Positions 24,128-33,786 of a stretch of DNA of 52,210 nucleotides are shown in pieces. The position numbers and the translations under genes are program-made. Below the pieces are notes generated by a model. The model saw only the letters and a list, made by a program, of their open reading frames with translations, did no database searches and was not told where the DNA came from. The stretch comes from Streptomyces odonnellii (GTDB lineage Bacteria > Actinomycetota > Actinomycetes > Streptomycetales > Streptomycetaceae), in the NCBI RefSeq assembly GCF_000981895.1, contig NZ_LATD01000111.1:1-52210 (forward strand), read 5' to 3'. Within the stretch, counting starts at the first letter, position 1. Each line of letters begins with the position of its first letter.

Positions 24128-26047
24128 GTGTCAGTCTTGGAGAACATCCGGGGGCCGCGCGATCTCAAGGCGCTGACGAGCGGCGAACTCGACGAACTCG
24201 CCCAGGAGATCAGAGACTTCCTGATCGAGGCGGTGGCCAGAACCGGTGGCCATCTCGGGCCCAATCTCGGCGTGGTGGAGCTGACCATCGCCCTGCACCG
24301 GGCCTTCGACTCACCCGCCGACCACATTCTGTGGGACACCGGACACCAGAGCTATGTCCATAAACTCCTCACCGGCAGAAAGGATTTCTCCAAGCTGCGT
24401 GGAAAGGGTGGCCTTTCCGGCTATCCCTCCCGTGAGGAGTCCGAGCACGACATCATCGAGAATTCGCATGCCTCCACCGTGCTCGGCTGGGCCGACGGGC
24501 TGGCCAAGGCCCGTGACGTACTCGACCGCGACGAACATGTCGTCGGGGTCATCGGTGACGGTGCCCTCACCGGCGGAATGGCCTGGGAGGCGCTCAACAA
24601 CATCGCCGCCGCCAAGAACCGGCCACTGATCATCGTCGTCAATGACAATGAACGGTCCTACGCCCCGACGATCGGCGGCCTCGCCAACCATCTCGCCACG
24701 CTCCGTACCACGGACGGCTACGAGAAGTTCCTGGCCTGGGGCAAGGACGTGCTGCACAACACCCCCGTCGTGGGCAGGCCGTTGTACGGATCGCTGCACG
24801 GCGCGAAGAAGGGGTTCAAGGACGCCTTCGCCCCGCAGGGCATGTTCGAGGATCTCGGGCTGAAATACGTCGGCCCCATCGACGGGCACGACATCGCGGC
24901 CGTCGAGTCGGCACTCAGCCGGGCGAAGCGCTTCCACGGGCCCGTACTGGTGCACTGTCTGACGGAGAAGGGCCGTGGCTACCGGCCGGCGCTGGAGGAC
25001 GACGCCGATCGCTTCCACACGGTCGGGGTGATGGATCCGCAGACCTGCGAGCCCCTCGCGCCCTCCAACGGCCCTTCCTGGACCTCTGTGTTCAGCGACG
25101 AGATCCTCGCGATCGGGGAGGAACGGCCGGATGTCGTCGCCATCACCGCGGCCATGCTGGGCCCGGTCGGGCTGACGAAGTTCGCCGAGCGCTTCCCCGA
25201 CCGGGTCTGGGACGTGGGCATCGCCGAGCAGCACGCGGTGGTCTCCGCGGCCGGGCTCGCCACCAGCGGGCTGCATCCCGTCGTCGCCGTGTACGCGACC
25301 TTCCTCAACCGTGCCTTCGACCAGCTGCTGATGGATGTCGCGCTGCACCGGTGCGGAGTCACCTTCGTACTGGACAGGGCCGGGGTCACCGGGTCCGACG
25401 GGCCGTCCCACAACGGGATGTGGGACATGTCCCTCCTCCAGTGCGTGCCGGCACTGCGGATCGCGGCGCCACGCGATGCCGAGCAGTTGCGAGCCCAGCT
25501 CCGTGAGGCGGTCGCCGTGGACGACGCGCCGACCGTGGTGCGCTTCCCCAAGGAGTCAGTGGGCGCGGCGGTTCCGGCCGTCGGCCGCGTCGGCGGCATG
25601 GACGTACTGCACCGCCCGGAGCACGCCGATGTGCTGCTGGTGTCGGTGGGAGCGCTCGCGCCGGTCTGTCTCCAGGCGGCGGAGCTGCTCGCCGCACGCG
25701 GAATCGGCTGCACCGTGGTCGATCCGCGCTGGGTCAAACCCGTCGACGAACAGCTCGCGCCGCTGGCCGAACGGCACCGGCTGGTCGCGGTCGTCGAGGA
25801 CAACAGCCGCAGCGGCGGGGTGGGTTCGGCCATCGGCCAGTCGCTGCGGGACGCGGGAGTGGACGTACCCCTGCGGACCTACGGAATCCCCGAACAATTC
25901 CTGGCCCATGCCAAACGGAGCGAGGTCCTCGCCGACATCGGCCTCACCCCGGTGGAGATCGCGGGGCGGATCAGCGCCGCACTGGGCCTCGTACTGCCGC
26001 GACAGGGCAAGGGACCTGTCCGAGCGCGCAAGGAGAGCACGGAATGA
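24128..26047 (+). CDS. dxs: 1-deoxy-D-xylulose-5-phosphate synthase
   Basis: A 639-aa thiamine diphosphate enzyme making DXP from pyruvate and glyceraldehyde-3-phosphate. Start GTG 24128 after GAGAGGGGG. TPP/Mg motif [18 protein letters not shown] (about residues 140-160, ending in NDNE); conserved [13 protein letters not shown]; transketolase domain [11 protein letters not shown] and [15 protein letters not shown]. Many Streptomyces have a second dxs elsewhere, so this may be the hopanoid-dedicated copy. The hpnO start overlaps its stop (ATGA). Confidence 0.97.
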   Translation: MSVLENIRGPRDLKALTSGELDELAQEIRDFLIEAVARTGGHLGPNLGVVELTIALHRAFDSPADHILWDTGHQSYVHKLLTGRKDFSKLRGKGGLSGYPSREESEHDIIENSHASTVLGWADGLAKARDVLDRDEHVVGVIGDGALTGGMAWEALNNIAAAKNRPLIIVVNDNERSYAPTIGGLANHLATLRTTDGYEKFLAWGKDVLHNTPVVGRPLYGSLHGAKKGFKDAFAPQGMFEDLGLKYVGPIDGHDIAAVESALSRAKRFHGPVLVHCLTEKGRGYRPALEDDADRFHTVGVMDPQTCEPLAPSNGPSWTSVFSDEILAIGEERPDVVAITAAMLGPVGLTKFAERFPDRVWDVGIAEQHAVVSAAGLATSGLHPVVAVYATFLNRAFDQLLMDVALHRCGVTFVLDRAGVTGSDGPSHNGMWDMSLLQCVPALRIAAPRDAEQLRAQLREAVAVDDAPTVVRFPKESVGAAVPAVGRVGGMDVLHRPEHADVLLVSVGALAPVCLQAAELLAARGIGCTVVDPRWVKPVDEQLAPLAERHRLVAVVEDNSRSGGVGSAIGQSLRDAGVDVPLRTYGIPEQFLAHAKRSEVLADIGLTPVEIAGRISAALGLVLPRQGKGPVRARKESTE

Positions 26048-27435
26048 CCGAGCGCAAGGGCTTTGACCTGACGCGGCTGCTCGCGGAACGTGGCGCCGAG
26101 CGCTACGAACTGCACACCAGGCACCTCAACCACCAACTCCCGCGCATGCTGCACACCATCGGCTTCGACCGGGTCTACGAGCGGGCCGAGGGCGCCTACT
26201 TCTGGGACACGGACGGCAACGACTATCTGGACATGCTCGCGGGCTTCGGGGTGATGGGCCTCGGCCGGCACCATCCCGTCGTACGCAAGGCGCTCCACGA
26301 TGTCCTCGACGCCTCGCTCGCCGATCTCACCCGCTTCGACTGCCAGCCGCTGCCCGGACTGCTCGCCGAGAAGCTGCTGGCCCACAGCCCGCATCTGGAC
26401 CGGGTGTTCTTCGGCAACAGCGGTACGGAAGCGGTTGAGACCGCTCTCAAGTTCGCCCGGTACGCGACCGGGAAGCCCAGGATTCTCTACTGCGCGCACG
26501 CGTTCCACGGGCTGACCACCGGCTCGCTGTCGGTCAACGGCGAGGACGGCTTCCGGGACGGCTTCGCGCCGCTGCTGCCGGACACCGCGATTCCGCTGGG
26601 CGATCTCGACGCGCTGGAGCGGGAGTTGAAGCGCGGCGATGTGGCCGGCTTCGTCGTTGAGCCGATCCAGGGCAAGGGGGTGCACGCGGCACCGCCCGGA
26701 TTCCTGCGCGCCGCACAGGAGTTGCTGCGCGCGCACAAGGCGCTGCTGATCGCCGACGAGGTGCAGACCGGTCTCGGCAGGACCGGTGACTTCTACGCGT
26801 ACCAGCACGAGGAGGGCGTCGAGCCGGATCTCGTCTGTGTGGCGAAAGCGCTCTCAGGCGGCTATGTACCCGTCGGTGCCACCCTCGGCAAGGACTGGAT
26901 CTTCAAGAAGGTCTACTCCTCGATGGACCGGGTCCTGGTCCACTCGGCGAGCTTCGGCTCCAATGCCCAGGCCATGGCGGCGGGGCTGGCGGTGCTGGCG
27001 GTGATGGAGGACGAGGGGATCGTCGCCAACGCGCGGGCGACCGGCGATCTGCTGAGGACCAGGCTGGCCGCGCTGGTCGACCGCTATGAGCTGCTGTACG
27101 AGGTACGGGGCCGGGGCCTGATGATCGGCATCGAGTTCGGGCGGCCCAGCTCGATCAAGCTGCGCGGCCGGTGGACGATGCTTCAGGCGGCCCGCAAGGG
27201 GCTGTTCGCGCAGATGGTGGTCGTACCGCTGCTCCAGAAGCACCGGATCCTGACCCAGGTCTCCGGTGACCATCTTGAGGTGATCAAGCTGATTCCGCCG
27301 CTGACGATCGGCGAGCGGGAGGTCGAGCGGTTCGTGGCGGCGTTCACGGCGGTCATGGACGACGCGCATGGCGGGGGCGGGCTGATGTGGGACTTCGGCA
27401 GGACACTGGTGAAGCAGGCGGTCGCGCACCGGTAG
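26044..27435 (+). CDS. hpnO: Class III PLP aminotransferase HpnO (aminobacteriohopanetriol formation)
   Basis: A 463-aa ornithine/acetylornithine-type aminotransferase. PLP lysine K268 in [12 protein letters not shown], cofactor Asp in [14 protein letters not shown] (about residues 235-248), phosphate-binding [16 protein letters not shown] (124-139). The family converts an oxidised ribosylhopane to 35-aminobacteriohopanetriol. Last gene of the hopanoid operon; no clear terminator is seen before the regulator at 27583, so read-through is possible. Confidence 0.92.
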   Translation: MTERKGFDLTRLLAERGAERYELHTRHLNHQLPRMLHTIGFDRVYERAEGAYFWDTDGNDYLDMLAGFGVMGLGRHHPVVRKALHDVLDASLADLTRFDCQPLPGLLAEKLLAHSPHLDRVFFGNSGTEAVETALKFARYATGKPRILYCAHAFHGLTTGSLSVNGEDGFRDGFAPLLPDTAIPLGDLDALERELKRGDVAGFVVEPIQGKGVHAAPPGFLRAAQELLRAHKALLIADEVQTGLGRTGDFYAYQHEEGVEPDLVCVAKALSGGYVPVGATLGKDWIFKKVYSSMDRVLVHSASFGSNAQAMAAGLAVLAVMEDEGIVANARATGDLLRTRLAALVDRYELLYEVRGRGLMIGIEFGRPSSIKLRGRWTMLQAARKGLFAQMVVVPLLQKHRILTQVSGDHLEVIKLIPPLTIGEREVERFVAAFTAVMDDAHGGGGLMWDFGRTLVKQAVAHR

Positions 27436-27527
27436 GGGCCGGGCCGGGGCTGACTGCGGGCCGGTCTTCTGCTGTCCGGTGTGCGGGCTGTTCAGGACGG
27501 GCGGGCGGGCAGGCAGGCGGCGGGTTT

Positions 27528-27552
27528 TTGCCTCCCGGGCAAGAAATTTGCC
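27528..27552. promoter_or_regulatory. Alternating TTGCC/GGCAA operator array
   Basis: TTGCC (27528-27532), GGCAA (27538-27542) and TTGCC (27548-27552) are each separated by exactly 5 bp, giving two overlapping inverted repeats with 10-bp spacing on one helix face. It lies 30-55 bp before the XRE-cupin start, so autoregulation is the simplest reading. Confidence 0.6.
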
Positions 27553-27582
27553 TGAGAGGAAAGATCCTGGCCCAATGGATGT

Positions 27583-28233
27583 GTGAGCACATCTTCTGCC
27601 GGAGGGGCGGCCGCCCCGCCGCCTCTCCGGCTTCCCGACGCCGACGCGACCGACGCGCTCCCCGATGTCGCGCCCCGGCTGCGTGAGCTGCGGCGCGACC
27701 GCCGGCTGACGCTGGAGGCCGCCGCCCGGCGGGCGGGGCTCTCGCCCGCCCATCTCTCCCGGCTGGAGACGGGCCAGCGGCAGCCCTCGCTGCCCATGCT
27801 GCTCGCGCTGGCCCGTATCTACGGTACGACCGTCTCCGACCTGCTCGGGGAGGTGCCGCCCGAGCGCGACCCGATCGTCCGGGCGGGCCGTACCGAACCC
27901 GTCGAGGCCGGCGGCTGGACGTACCACCAGGCGGGCGGCTCGGGCCGGGCGATGCAGCCGCTGCGGGTCCGGGTGCCGTACGGGGTACAGGGCGACCTCG
28001 TCCGTGTGCACCCCGGGGAGGAGTGGCTGTATGTCCTCGAAGGTCGGCTGCGGCTGAACCTCGGGGACGCCGAGTATCTGCTCGATCCCGGCGACAGCGC
28101 GCACTTCGACTCGCTCACCCCGCACCGCATCGCGGCGGCCGGGCCGGACGGGGCCGAACTGCTCTTCGTCCACACCCTGTTGCAGAGCCCGGCGGCCGAG
28201 CTGTGTCTCGGCGCCGGGGCCCATCGCGGCTGA
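27583..28233 (+). CDS. XRE-family regulator with C-terminal cupin domain
   Basis: A 216-aa protein, start GTG 27583. Low-complexity N-terminus, then an HTH_3 domain LRELRRDRRLTLEAAARRAG...LSRLETGQRQPSLPMLLALA (about residues 28-75), then a cupin (VRVHPGEEWLYVLEGRLRLNLGDAEYLLDPGDSAHFDS, about 142-176) likely binding an effector. PuuR/SutR-type architecture. No good Shine-Dalgarno lies at the expected distance; the GAGAGGAAAG at 27555 is too far, so the mRNA may be nearly leaderless. It is followed by a small membrane protein gene with which homologues usually pair. Confidence 0.88.
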   Translation: MSTSSAGGAAAPPPLRLPDADATDALPDVAPRLRELRRDRRLTLEAAARRAGLSPAHLSRLETGQRQPSLPMLLALARIYGTTVSDLLGEVPPERDPIVRAGRTEPVEAGGWTYHQAGGSGRAMQPLRVRVPYGVQGDLVRVHPGEEWLYVLEGRLRLNLGDAEYLLDPGDSAHFDSLTPHRIAAAGPDGAELLFVHTLLQSPAAELCLGAGAHRG

Positions 28234-28291
28234 CCCGCAAGAGCTGATTCCTGATGCTCGCTGATTCCCGATGCTCAAGAAAGGGACTGAC

Positions 28292-28477
28292 ATGTCTGAG
28301 CCGGACAACCCCGCACAGCTTTCGGCCGGGCCGGAGGACCGGGCGCCGGAGCGTACCGGCGACCAGGAGAGCGCGTTCCCGAGAGGGCTGGTCATCCGGC
28401 TCTTCGCCTATCTGATCGCCGGCCACCTCTTCGCGGGCTTCCTCTATCTGCTCTTCCACGTCGGCACACAGCAGTAG
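28292..28477 (+). CDS. DUF6126-type small membrane protein
   Basis: A 61-aa protein, ATG 28292 with AAGGGA 7-8 nt upstream. A charged N-terminal half (SEPDNPAQLSAGPEDRAPE) is followed by one transmembrane helix, RGLVIRLFAYLIAGHLFAGF plus LYLLFHVG. From memory this family sits next to XRE regulators in many Streptomyces; function unknown. It lies 58 bp after the regulator, probably cotranscribed. Confidence 0.75.
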   Translation: MSEPDNPAQLSAGPEDRAPERTGDQESAFPRGLVIRLFAYLIAGHLFAGFLYLLFHVGTQQ

Positions 28478-28596
28478 CGGACAGCACGCGTGACGGCCGG
28501 GCGACCCGCCGGCCGGGCGGTCGGAGGCCCGGCGGCCCAGCGCCCCCGGCGGCCCGGAGAGTCCGAGAGCGCTCCGGCGTCCCGGCCTGAGAGCGG

Positions 28597-29598
28597 TTAC
28601 AGCCAGCCCCGGCGCGCCGCCTGCCACGCGAGCTGCATCCGTGTCGTCGCACCCGCGAGCGTCATCATCCCCTGGATGTGCCGCTGCACGGTCCGTCGGC
28701 TGAGCCCCATCTGACTCGCTATGGCCTTGTCCGCCACACCCGCCACCAGCAGCGACAGCAACTGCTTGTCCGTCGCTGAGAGCGCGTCCCCGTGCGTGAC
28801 CCCGTCCGTCCCGCTGACCGTGCCCGACGGGCTGACGTCCAGCGGCACGGCGTCCTCCCAGTACCGCTCGAACAGCGCGACCAGCGCCTCCAGCAGGCTG
28901 CTCCCGCGCACCAGCGCCGTCGTCGGCTCCTCGGAACCGCCGGACGGGCCGCCCGGTACGAGCGGACAGATCGCGATGGCGCGGTCGGCGACGGCCAGCC
29001 GCAGCGGGAGATGCGGCACCGCGCGGGCGATCTCCCCGGCGCGCACCCCCTCCACCACATTGCCGACGGCGCCCGGATCGTCGAAGAACGCCCGCTCGTA
29101 CAGCACCCGGTAGCGCACTCCGCGCGCGAGGGCGTCGAACTCGGCGCGGTTGCTGCCCGACGGCATCGCCACGTACTGCGCCTTGCAGAACCACAGCATC
29201 TCGTGGCGGGTGCTGTCCTGGATCTGACGCAGATGCTGGCGCAGCGCCTCCGCTCCGGTGATCACTTCGATGAGCTGGTCGGGATCGCGGCGGCGCCGGG
29301 TGCGGCGGTAGGTCTCCAGCAGATCGGTCACCGCCGTACGTGCCTTGTCCAGGGCGTCGGAGTTGCGCTGGAGCGGCGGCAGCAGGGCGACGTCCGGGGG
29401 AGTGGCGGCGAAGCTGTGCGGCGCCCGGTCCGTACCGCTCGCGAGGCCTTTGGCGGTGAGCGAGGCCAGGACGCGTTCGGTCTCGTCCGGCGGCAGACCG
29501 CAGCGGGCGGCGATCTCCTGCGCCGGGGCCGCGGGCACCGTCACGAGCATGCGGTAGACGGTCTCCTCGGCCGGTGTGAGGCCCGCCGGCTCCAGCAT
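28597..29598 (-). CDS. TrmB-like / LuxR-type HTH transcriptional regulator
   Basis: A 333-aa protein, ATG 29598 with an excellent GGAGGG site. The N-terminus is a TrmB-like winged helix (AEETVYRMLVTVPAAPAQEI...AARCGLPPDETERVLASLTAKG). The middle (EVITGAEALRQHLRQIQDST to AVADRAIAICPLVPG) resembles the phospholipase-D-like effector region of TrmB regulators. The C-terminus is a LuxR HTH (LSATDKQLLSLLVAGVADKA...MGLSRRTVQRHIQGMM, about residues 272-316). A common Streptomyces architecture; the target is unknown. The TRMQLAWQAARRGWL end is typical. Confidence 0.88.
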   Translation of the reverse strand: MLEPAGLTPAEETVYRMLVTVPAAPAQEIAARCGLPPDETERVLASLTAKGLASGTDRAPHSFAATPPDVALLPPLQRNSDALDKARTAVTDLLETYRRTRRRRDPDQLIEVITGAEALRQHLRQIQDSTRHEMLWFCKAQYVAMPSGSNRAEFDALARGVRYRVLYERAFFDDPGAVGNVVEGVRAGEIARAVPHLPLRLAVADRAIAICPLVPGGPSGGSEEPTTALVRGSSLLEALVALFERYWEDAVPLDVSPSGTVSGTDGVTHGDALSATDKQLLSLLVAGVADKAIASQMGLSRRTVQRHIQGMMTLAGATTRMQLAWQAARRGWL

Positions 29599-29648
29599 GG
29601 TGCTCCCTCCCCGTGGACCGCCCGCTCTCTCCGGCGGTCTCACGCGCG

Positions 29649-29669
29649 CCAGGGCACTATACGCCCTGG
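29649..29669. terminator. Inverted repeat between the S8 protease and the LuxR-type gene
   Basis: CCAGGGC / GCCCTGG with a 7-nt loop lies 116 bp beyond the protease stop and about 50 bp before the regulator gene's start, both genes reading leftward. It could terminate protease transcripts or act as an operator for the regulator. Confidence 0.45.
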
Positions 29670-29784
29670 TCGCGGCGGCGCCCCGGGTGTAAGGAGCGGG
29701 GCGGACGGCGGGGTACGGGACATGGCGCGGCGGGTGTGCGGGCCGTACCGCGCCCGCGCACCCGCCGCCCTGTGCCAACTCCCG

Positions 29785-32700
29785 CTATCCGCGCAGCAGA
29801 TAGGCGCGCTCGACGGTCTGCCGTACGCCATTGCCCGCGCGGTCGGTGACGGACACCCGCAGGGTCACATGGGCGTCGCCGTGCTGCCGGGCCGGCCGCT
29901 CGACGGTGGCGGTGAAGCCGTTCCGCCCCTGCTTGCCGACCCGCGCCCGCGCCCAGGTCCTGCCGTCGTCGTACGAGGTGTCGACCCGTACGGTCAGACC
30001 ACTCGGCACCGGCGTACCGTCCTGGCCGCGCACGGTCAGGCCGATGTCATGGCTGCGCCCGCCGGCCACCGCGTTGTGGGCGTCGGTCCGTACGTCGTAG
30101 TCGAGTTGGAGAAGCGGCAGCGGCTCGCGCTCGGCCGTGGTGCCGGAGCGGAAGGTCCACGAGGTGGCGGTACGGGTGCCGAAGTCCCACTCGTCGGAGA
30201 CGCGCGAGGTCGTCAGGTCGAGCCGGAAATCGGCCGTCCCCGAGGCGACTTCGATGTCGCCCCAGGCGCCGTCGGCCTCACCGACCTTTGTGCCGTCCCG
30301 GTACAGGACCGCTGAACTGGAGTCGCCCTCCTCGGCGTCGCCGCCCGGATCAGAGGCGCCGATGCCGGTAGTGGAGGGGCTGATTCCGGTGCCGGAGGTG
30401 CCGATGCCGCCGTCGGCCAGGACCGTGCGCGACCAGTGGCCGGGCGTGGAGTCGGTGAACTCCGGGATACGCAGCGCCAGTACGTCGCCCGAGCGGGTGG
30501 AGACCAGTCCGGAGCCCTCCGGGGCGGACGGCCGTACCACCGCGCCGAACCAGCGCTCCTCGCTCCGGGCGCCGGCCCTGTACGTACGCGGCGCGTCCTG
30601 CAGCCCGGCCATCAGCGGGGCATCGATGTCGAAGGTGGTCGTGTGGTTGACGAAGTGCTGCCAGAGAGTGTCGCCGGAACTGATGTACTCGGTGCGCTCA
30701 TGGCCCGTCGGCACATGGCGGGTGTACTGGTTCCAGGCGGTGGACTGGTACGGGCGCCAGCCGAACCGCTGCTCGCTCGCCCACGGCACACCGCCGTTGT
30801 CGGCGTAAGTGGTGTGCACCTGGGCGGTGTTGCGGTCCGAGACGGTGTGCACGACCCGCTGGGGGACCCGGCCCGAGGACACCTGCATCACATCGTAGAG
30901 ATAGGGGCTCTTGGCGGTGCCGGAGATGGCGACCGTGGTGGTGTGCTTCCTGAGCCGGGCCAGCAGTGCGGTGCCGCCGGTCTCGCTCACCCGTACCACC
31001 GGCACGGCGTAGCGGTCGCCCACCGGGTTCCAGCGGGTCCACGGGTAGCGGGACGGGAAGACCAGCAGGATCCCCTTGGCGCCGGCATCGGCCGCCGCCC
31101 GCGCGAGGTCCCGTTCGTTCCCGCCGTAGCCACGGACGACCGCGAGCTTGCCGCGCACCCGGGAGGTACGGAGGTCGGGGGCTGTGTCCGTACCCGCGTC
31201 CACCGCGGTCAGCCGTACGCCCTTGTCGCCGAAGAGCGGGGAGGACGGTGTGTAGTACGGGTCGAGAGCGCTCTCAGTGCCCACCGCCTCGGCCTCGATC
31301 AGCGGGGCCACGAGCTGCCAGCGCGAGGCGAATTCAAAGGTGCCGTCGGTGACGGGCGCGGTGGGGCTGATGTATACGCGCTTGGCGATGTCGAAGAACA
31401 TCACGCCCTGGATCAGGCTCTGCCCGTCGATCTGACGGTACGTCTGATAGCTGATGATGCCGCGCTGTTCGGCGGGGCGGGGGGTGCGGATCTCGACCGG
31501 GGTGGTGGCGCGCTCGTCCAGGGTGACGGACCTGTCCTCGGTGACCTTCACCTCGGGCACGACGACCTGGCGCAGTTCCTGCCCGTCGTCCGCGTCGGTG
31601 ATGGAGGAGTGGCTGAGCTGGTATGTGCCCTCCTCCACCTCGGCGACGGCCGGCGAGAGGCTGGTGTAGTCGACAAAGCCGTCCGGGCCCCAGATGGTCG
31701 GGAGCGCCTCGATGCGATCGCCCTGGAGGTCGATGGTGTTGACGGTGAGGCGGTGGACCGGGCCGTCGACGACAAAGCTCACCGTGGTGTGGACGGCGGC
31801 CTTGCCGTCGGAGGTGGTGGCGGTGACATAGCCGTAGTAGTCGCCGCGCTCGGCCCGTGCCGGATCGGCGCTCAGCGGTACGTCGACGGTGGCGCCGGGG
31901 GCGACCTCCACCGTGTCCGCTCCGAGCCGGAGCGCGCCGGGCGCGAGGACGCGGCCGCCGCTGGTGGCGAGCCGGGCCGTCAGCCGGAGGGAGAGCGCCG
32001 AGGCGGAGGTGTTGGTGTAGCGGATGGTGCCGGCGGCGTCGGCGGCGGCGGGTGTGCTCCCCGCCCGGAACGGGCCCAGCGCGAGGGTGCCGGTCGCGGT
32101 CAGCGGGCCGAGTGCCGCGGCGGCCAGGTCGATCCGGCCGCCGCCCTGCTGGGGCGGCTGCTGCCCGTCCACCGTACGGGCCGTGCTGACCAGGGCGTCC
32201 TTGAGCCGGTCCGCGCGCCAGTCCGGGTGCTCCTGCGCGAGCAGGGCCGCGGCTCCGGTCACATGCGGCGTGGCCATCGAGGTGCCGGACGCGGAGATGT
32301 AGTACTCGTCGACCGGGTCGCCCATGGTCGTCCCCGCGGCGCGCGCGGCCACGATTCCGACGCCGGGTGCGGTGACATCGGGCTTGACCGCGCCGTCGCC
32401 GAGGCGGGGGCCGCGGCTGGAGAACGGAGCGAGCGAGTCGTCGCGGTCCACGGCGCCCACCGTGAGGGCCGCGTCGGCGGCGCCGGGCGAGCCGACCGTA
32501 CGCTGCCCCTGCTCCCCGCTGTTGCCCGCGGCCACCACGAACAGGGCGCCGCTGCTCTCGGTGAGCCCGTTCACCGCGAGGCTCATGGGGTCGGTGCCAT
32601 CGGTCGGGGTGTCGGATCCCAGGCTCATGTTGATGACCCTGGCGCCCTCGGCCGCGGCCCACTCCATGCCTTCGATGACCTGGGACTCGGTGCCGTACCC

Positions 32701-33642
32701 GTCGTTCCCGAGGACCTTGCCGATCAGCAGGCCGGCCTCCGGGGCGACGCCCTGGCGGCTGCCGCCCGAGGCGGCGCCGGTGCCGCCGACGGTGGACGCG
32801 ACATGGGTGCCATGGCCGAAGACGTCCTCGGTCCCGCCGCTGGCGGAGAAGTCCCTGGCCTCCAGGATCCGGCCCGCGAGATCGGGGTGCGTCGCGTCGG
32901 CGCCGGTGTCGAGGACGGCGACCTTGACCCCCTTGCCCCGGTAGCCGGCGCCCCAGGCGGCGGGGGCGTTGATCTGTCCGGTGCTGCGGTCCAGGGCGGC
33001 GCCGACCTTGCCGTCCAGCCAGACCTTGGGTGTCGCGCGAAGGCCGGCGGCGCTCATCGAGTCCCCGGCGGGGGCGAGCGTCTTCCAGAACGCGCCGAGG
33101 TCGTCGGCGGGTATCCGCAGCGAGCGGGCGCCGATGCTCTCCAGCGTGTGCGCGGGTACGGAACCGTCCTGGAAGCCGGACAGGGTACGGAGAGTCCCGG
33201 CGGCCCGTGCCCCGGCGGGCTGCGAGACGATCAGCGGCAACGTGGAGGTGTGGGCCTCGTCGTACCCCTGCGCGACGAGCGCCGTCACATCGAAGAGTTC
33301 GCGGTCGAGCGTTCCGGCGGAGACCAGGTCCATGGCGTCGGAGGGGAGTACGGTCAGCCGGCCGTTCTGCTCGGCGGTCTGGAAGAGGACTCCGTCGCGG
33401 CCGGGTCCTGGCACGACCGAGGCCGCGTGCTTCCCGTCCGGGCCCGTGCCGAGCGTCACCCGGTCACCGGTGATCAGCCGTACCGTCGCTGCGGCGCGTG
33501 CGGGGGCGGGGGCGGCGGTACCGGGGTCCTGGGCGGTGGCCCGGGCGGGTACGGCGGTGGCCTGGGCCGAAACCGGCGCCGTGGCACCCGCGGTCATCAG
33601 CAAGGCCATCGATACCGCCGCCGTCAGGCGGATACGTCTCAT
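29785..33642 (-). CDS. Large secreted S8 (subtilisin-like) peptidase
   Basis: A 1285-aa secreted serine protease. ATG 33642 starts a Sec signal peptide (MRRIRLTAAVSMALLMTAGA...PVSAQA). A pro-region of about 200 residues is followed by the catalytic domain with D245 (VAVLDTGADATHPDL), H277 (VFGHGTHVAST), oxyanion N in VVAAGNSGEQG and S455 (SASGTSMATPH). A protease-associated (PA) domain follows near 800-940 (GKLAVVRGYGGNERDLARAA), then beta-rich C-terminal regions ending with a visible Ig-like segment (VRVDTSYDDGRTWARARV). No LPXTG or lipobox was seen. It probably degrades extracellular protein. A 38-bp palindrome lies about 83 bp upstream of the start. Confidence 0.95.
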   Translation of the reverse strand: MRRIRLTAAVSMALLMTAGATAPVSAQATAVPARATAQDPGTAAPAPARAAATVRLITGDRVTLGTGPDGKHAASVVPGPGRDGVLFQTAEQNGRLTVLPSDAMDLVSAGTLDRELFDVTALVAQGYDEAHTSTLPLIVSQPAGARAAGTLRTLSGFQDGSVPAHTLESIGARSLRIPADDLGAFWKTLAPAGDSMSAAGLRATPKVWLDGKVGAALDRSTGQINAPAAWGAGYRGKGVKVAVLDTGADATHPDLAGRILEARDFSASGGTEDVFGHGTHVASTVGGTGAASGGSRQGVAPEAGLLIGKVLGNDGYGTESQVIEGMEWAAAEGARVINMSLGSDTPTDGTDPMSLAVNGLTESSGALFVVAAGNSGEQGQRTVGSPGAADAALTVGAVDRDDSLAPFSSRGPRLGDGAVKPDVTAPGVGIVAARAAGTTMGDPVDEYYISASGTSMATPHVTGAAALLAQEHPDWRADRLKDALVSTARTVDGQQPPQQGGGRIDLAAAALGPLTATGTLALGPFRAGSTPAAADAAGTIRYTNTSASALSLRLTARLATSGGRVLAPGALRLGADTVEVAPGATVDVPLSADPARAERGDYYGYVTATTSDGKAAVHTTVSFVVDGPVHRLTVNTIDLQGDRIEALPTIWGPDGFVDYTSLSPAVAEVEEGTYQLSHSSITDADDGQELRQVVVPEVKVTEDRSVTLDERATTPVEIRTPRPAEQRGIISYQTYRQIDGQSLIQGVMFFDIAKRVYISPTAPVTDGTFEFASRWQLVAPLIEAEAVGTESALDPYYTPSSPLFGDKGVRLTAVDAGTDTAPDLRTSRVRGKLAVVRGYGGNERDLARAAADAGAKGILLVFPSRYPWTRWNPVGDRYAVPVVRVSETGGTALLARLRKHTTTVAISGTAKSPYLYDVMQVSSGRVPQRVVHTVSDRNTAQVHTTYADNGGVPWASEQRFGWRPYQSTAWNQYTRHVPTGHERTEYISSGDTLWQHFVNHTTTFDIDAPLMAGLQDAPRTYRAGARSEERWFGAVVRPSAPEGSGLVSTRSGDVLALRIPEFTDSTPGHWSRTVLADGGIGTSGTGISPSTTGIGASDPGGDAEEGDSSSAVLYRDGTKVGEADGAWGDIEVASGTADFRLDLTTSRVSDEWDFGTRTATSWTFRSGTTAEREPLPLLQLDYDVRTDAHNAVAGGRSHDIGLTVRGQDGTPVPSGLTVRVDTSYDDGRTWARARVGKQGRNGFTATVERPARQHGDAHVTLRVSVTDRAGNGVRQTVERAYLLRG

Positions 33643-33724
33643 CTGTCCAGCCCCTTCGTTCAACTCCGTGGTCACGCGGTGTTGGACAGAATCTGGTAGC
33701 GGCAGAGGGGCTGTCACTGCTTCA

Positions 33725-33762
33725 CGGTGTCGTGGTTGGGACATGTCCCAACCACGACACCG
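33725..33762. repeat. 38-bp perfect palindrome upstream of the S8 protease
   Basis: Bases 33725-33743 are exactly complementary to 33744-33762, with no loop bases; the centre is GGGACATGTCCC. It lies between the phosphatase stop (33846) and the protease start (33642), both on the minus strand, so it may terminate one transcript or control the other. Confidence 0.9.
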
Positions 33763-33786
33763 CCGAGGTACGGGCAAGGCCTTGGA

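Noticed and set aside
30436..33699. 1087-codon plus-strand open frame opposite the S8 protease
   Set aside because: Shadow of a high-GC gene; the product is Gly/Arg-rich without motifs, whereas the minus strand has a full catalytic triad.
33725..33762. Palindrome as an insertion-sequence or attachment-site end
   Set aside because: No transposase or integrase nearby, no target duplication, and no second copy in the window.
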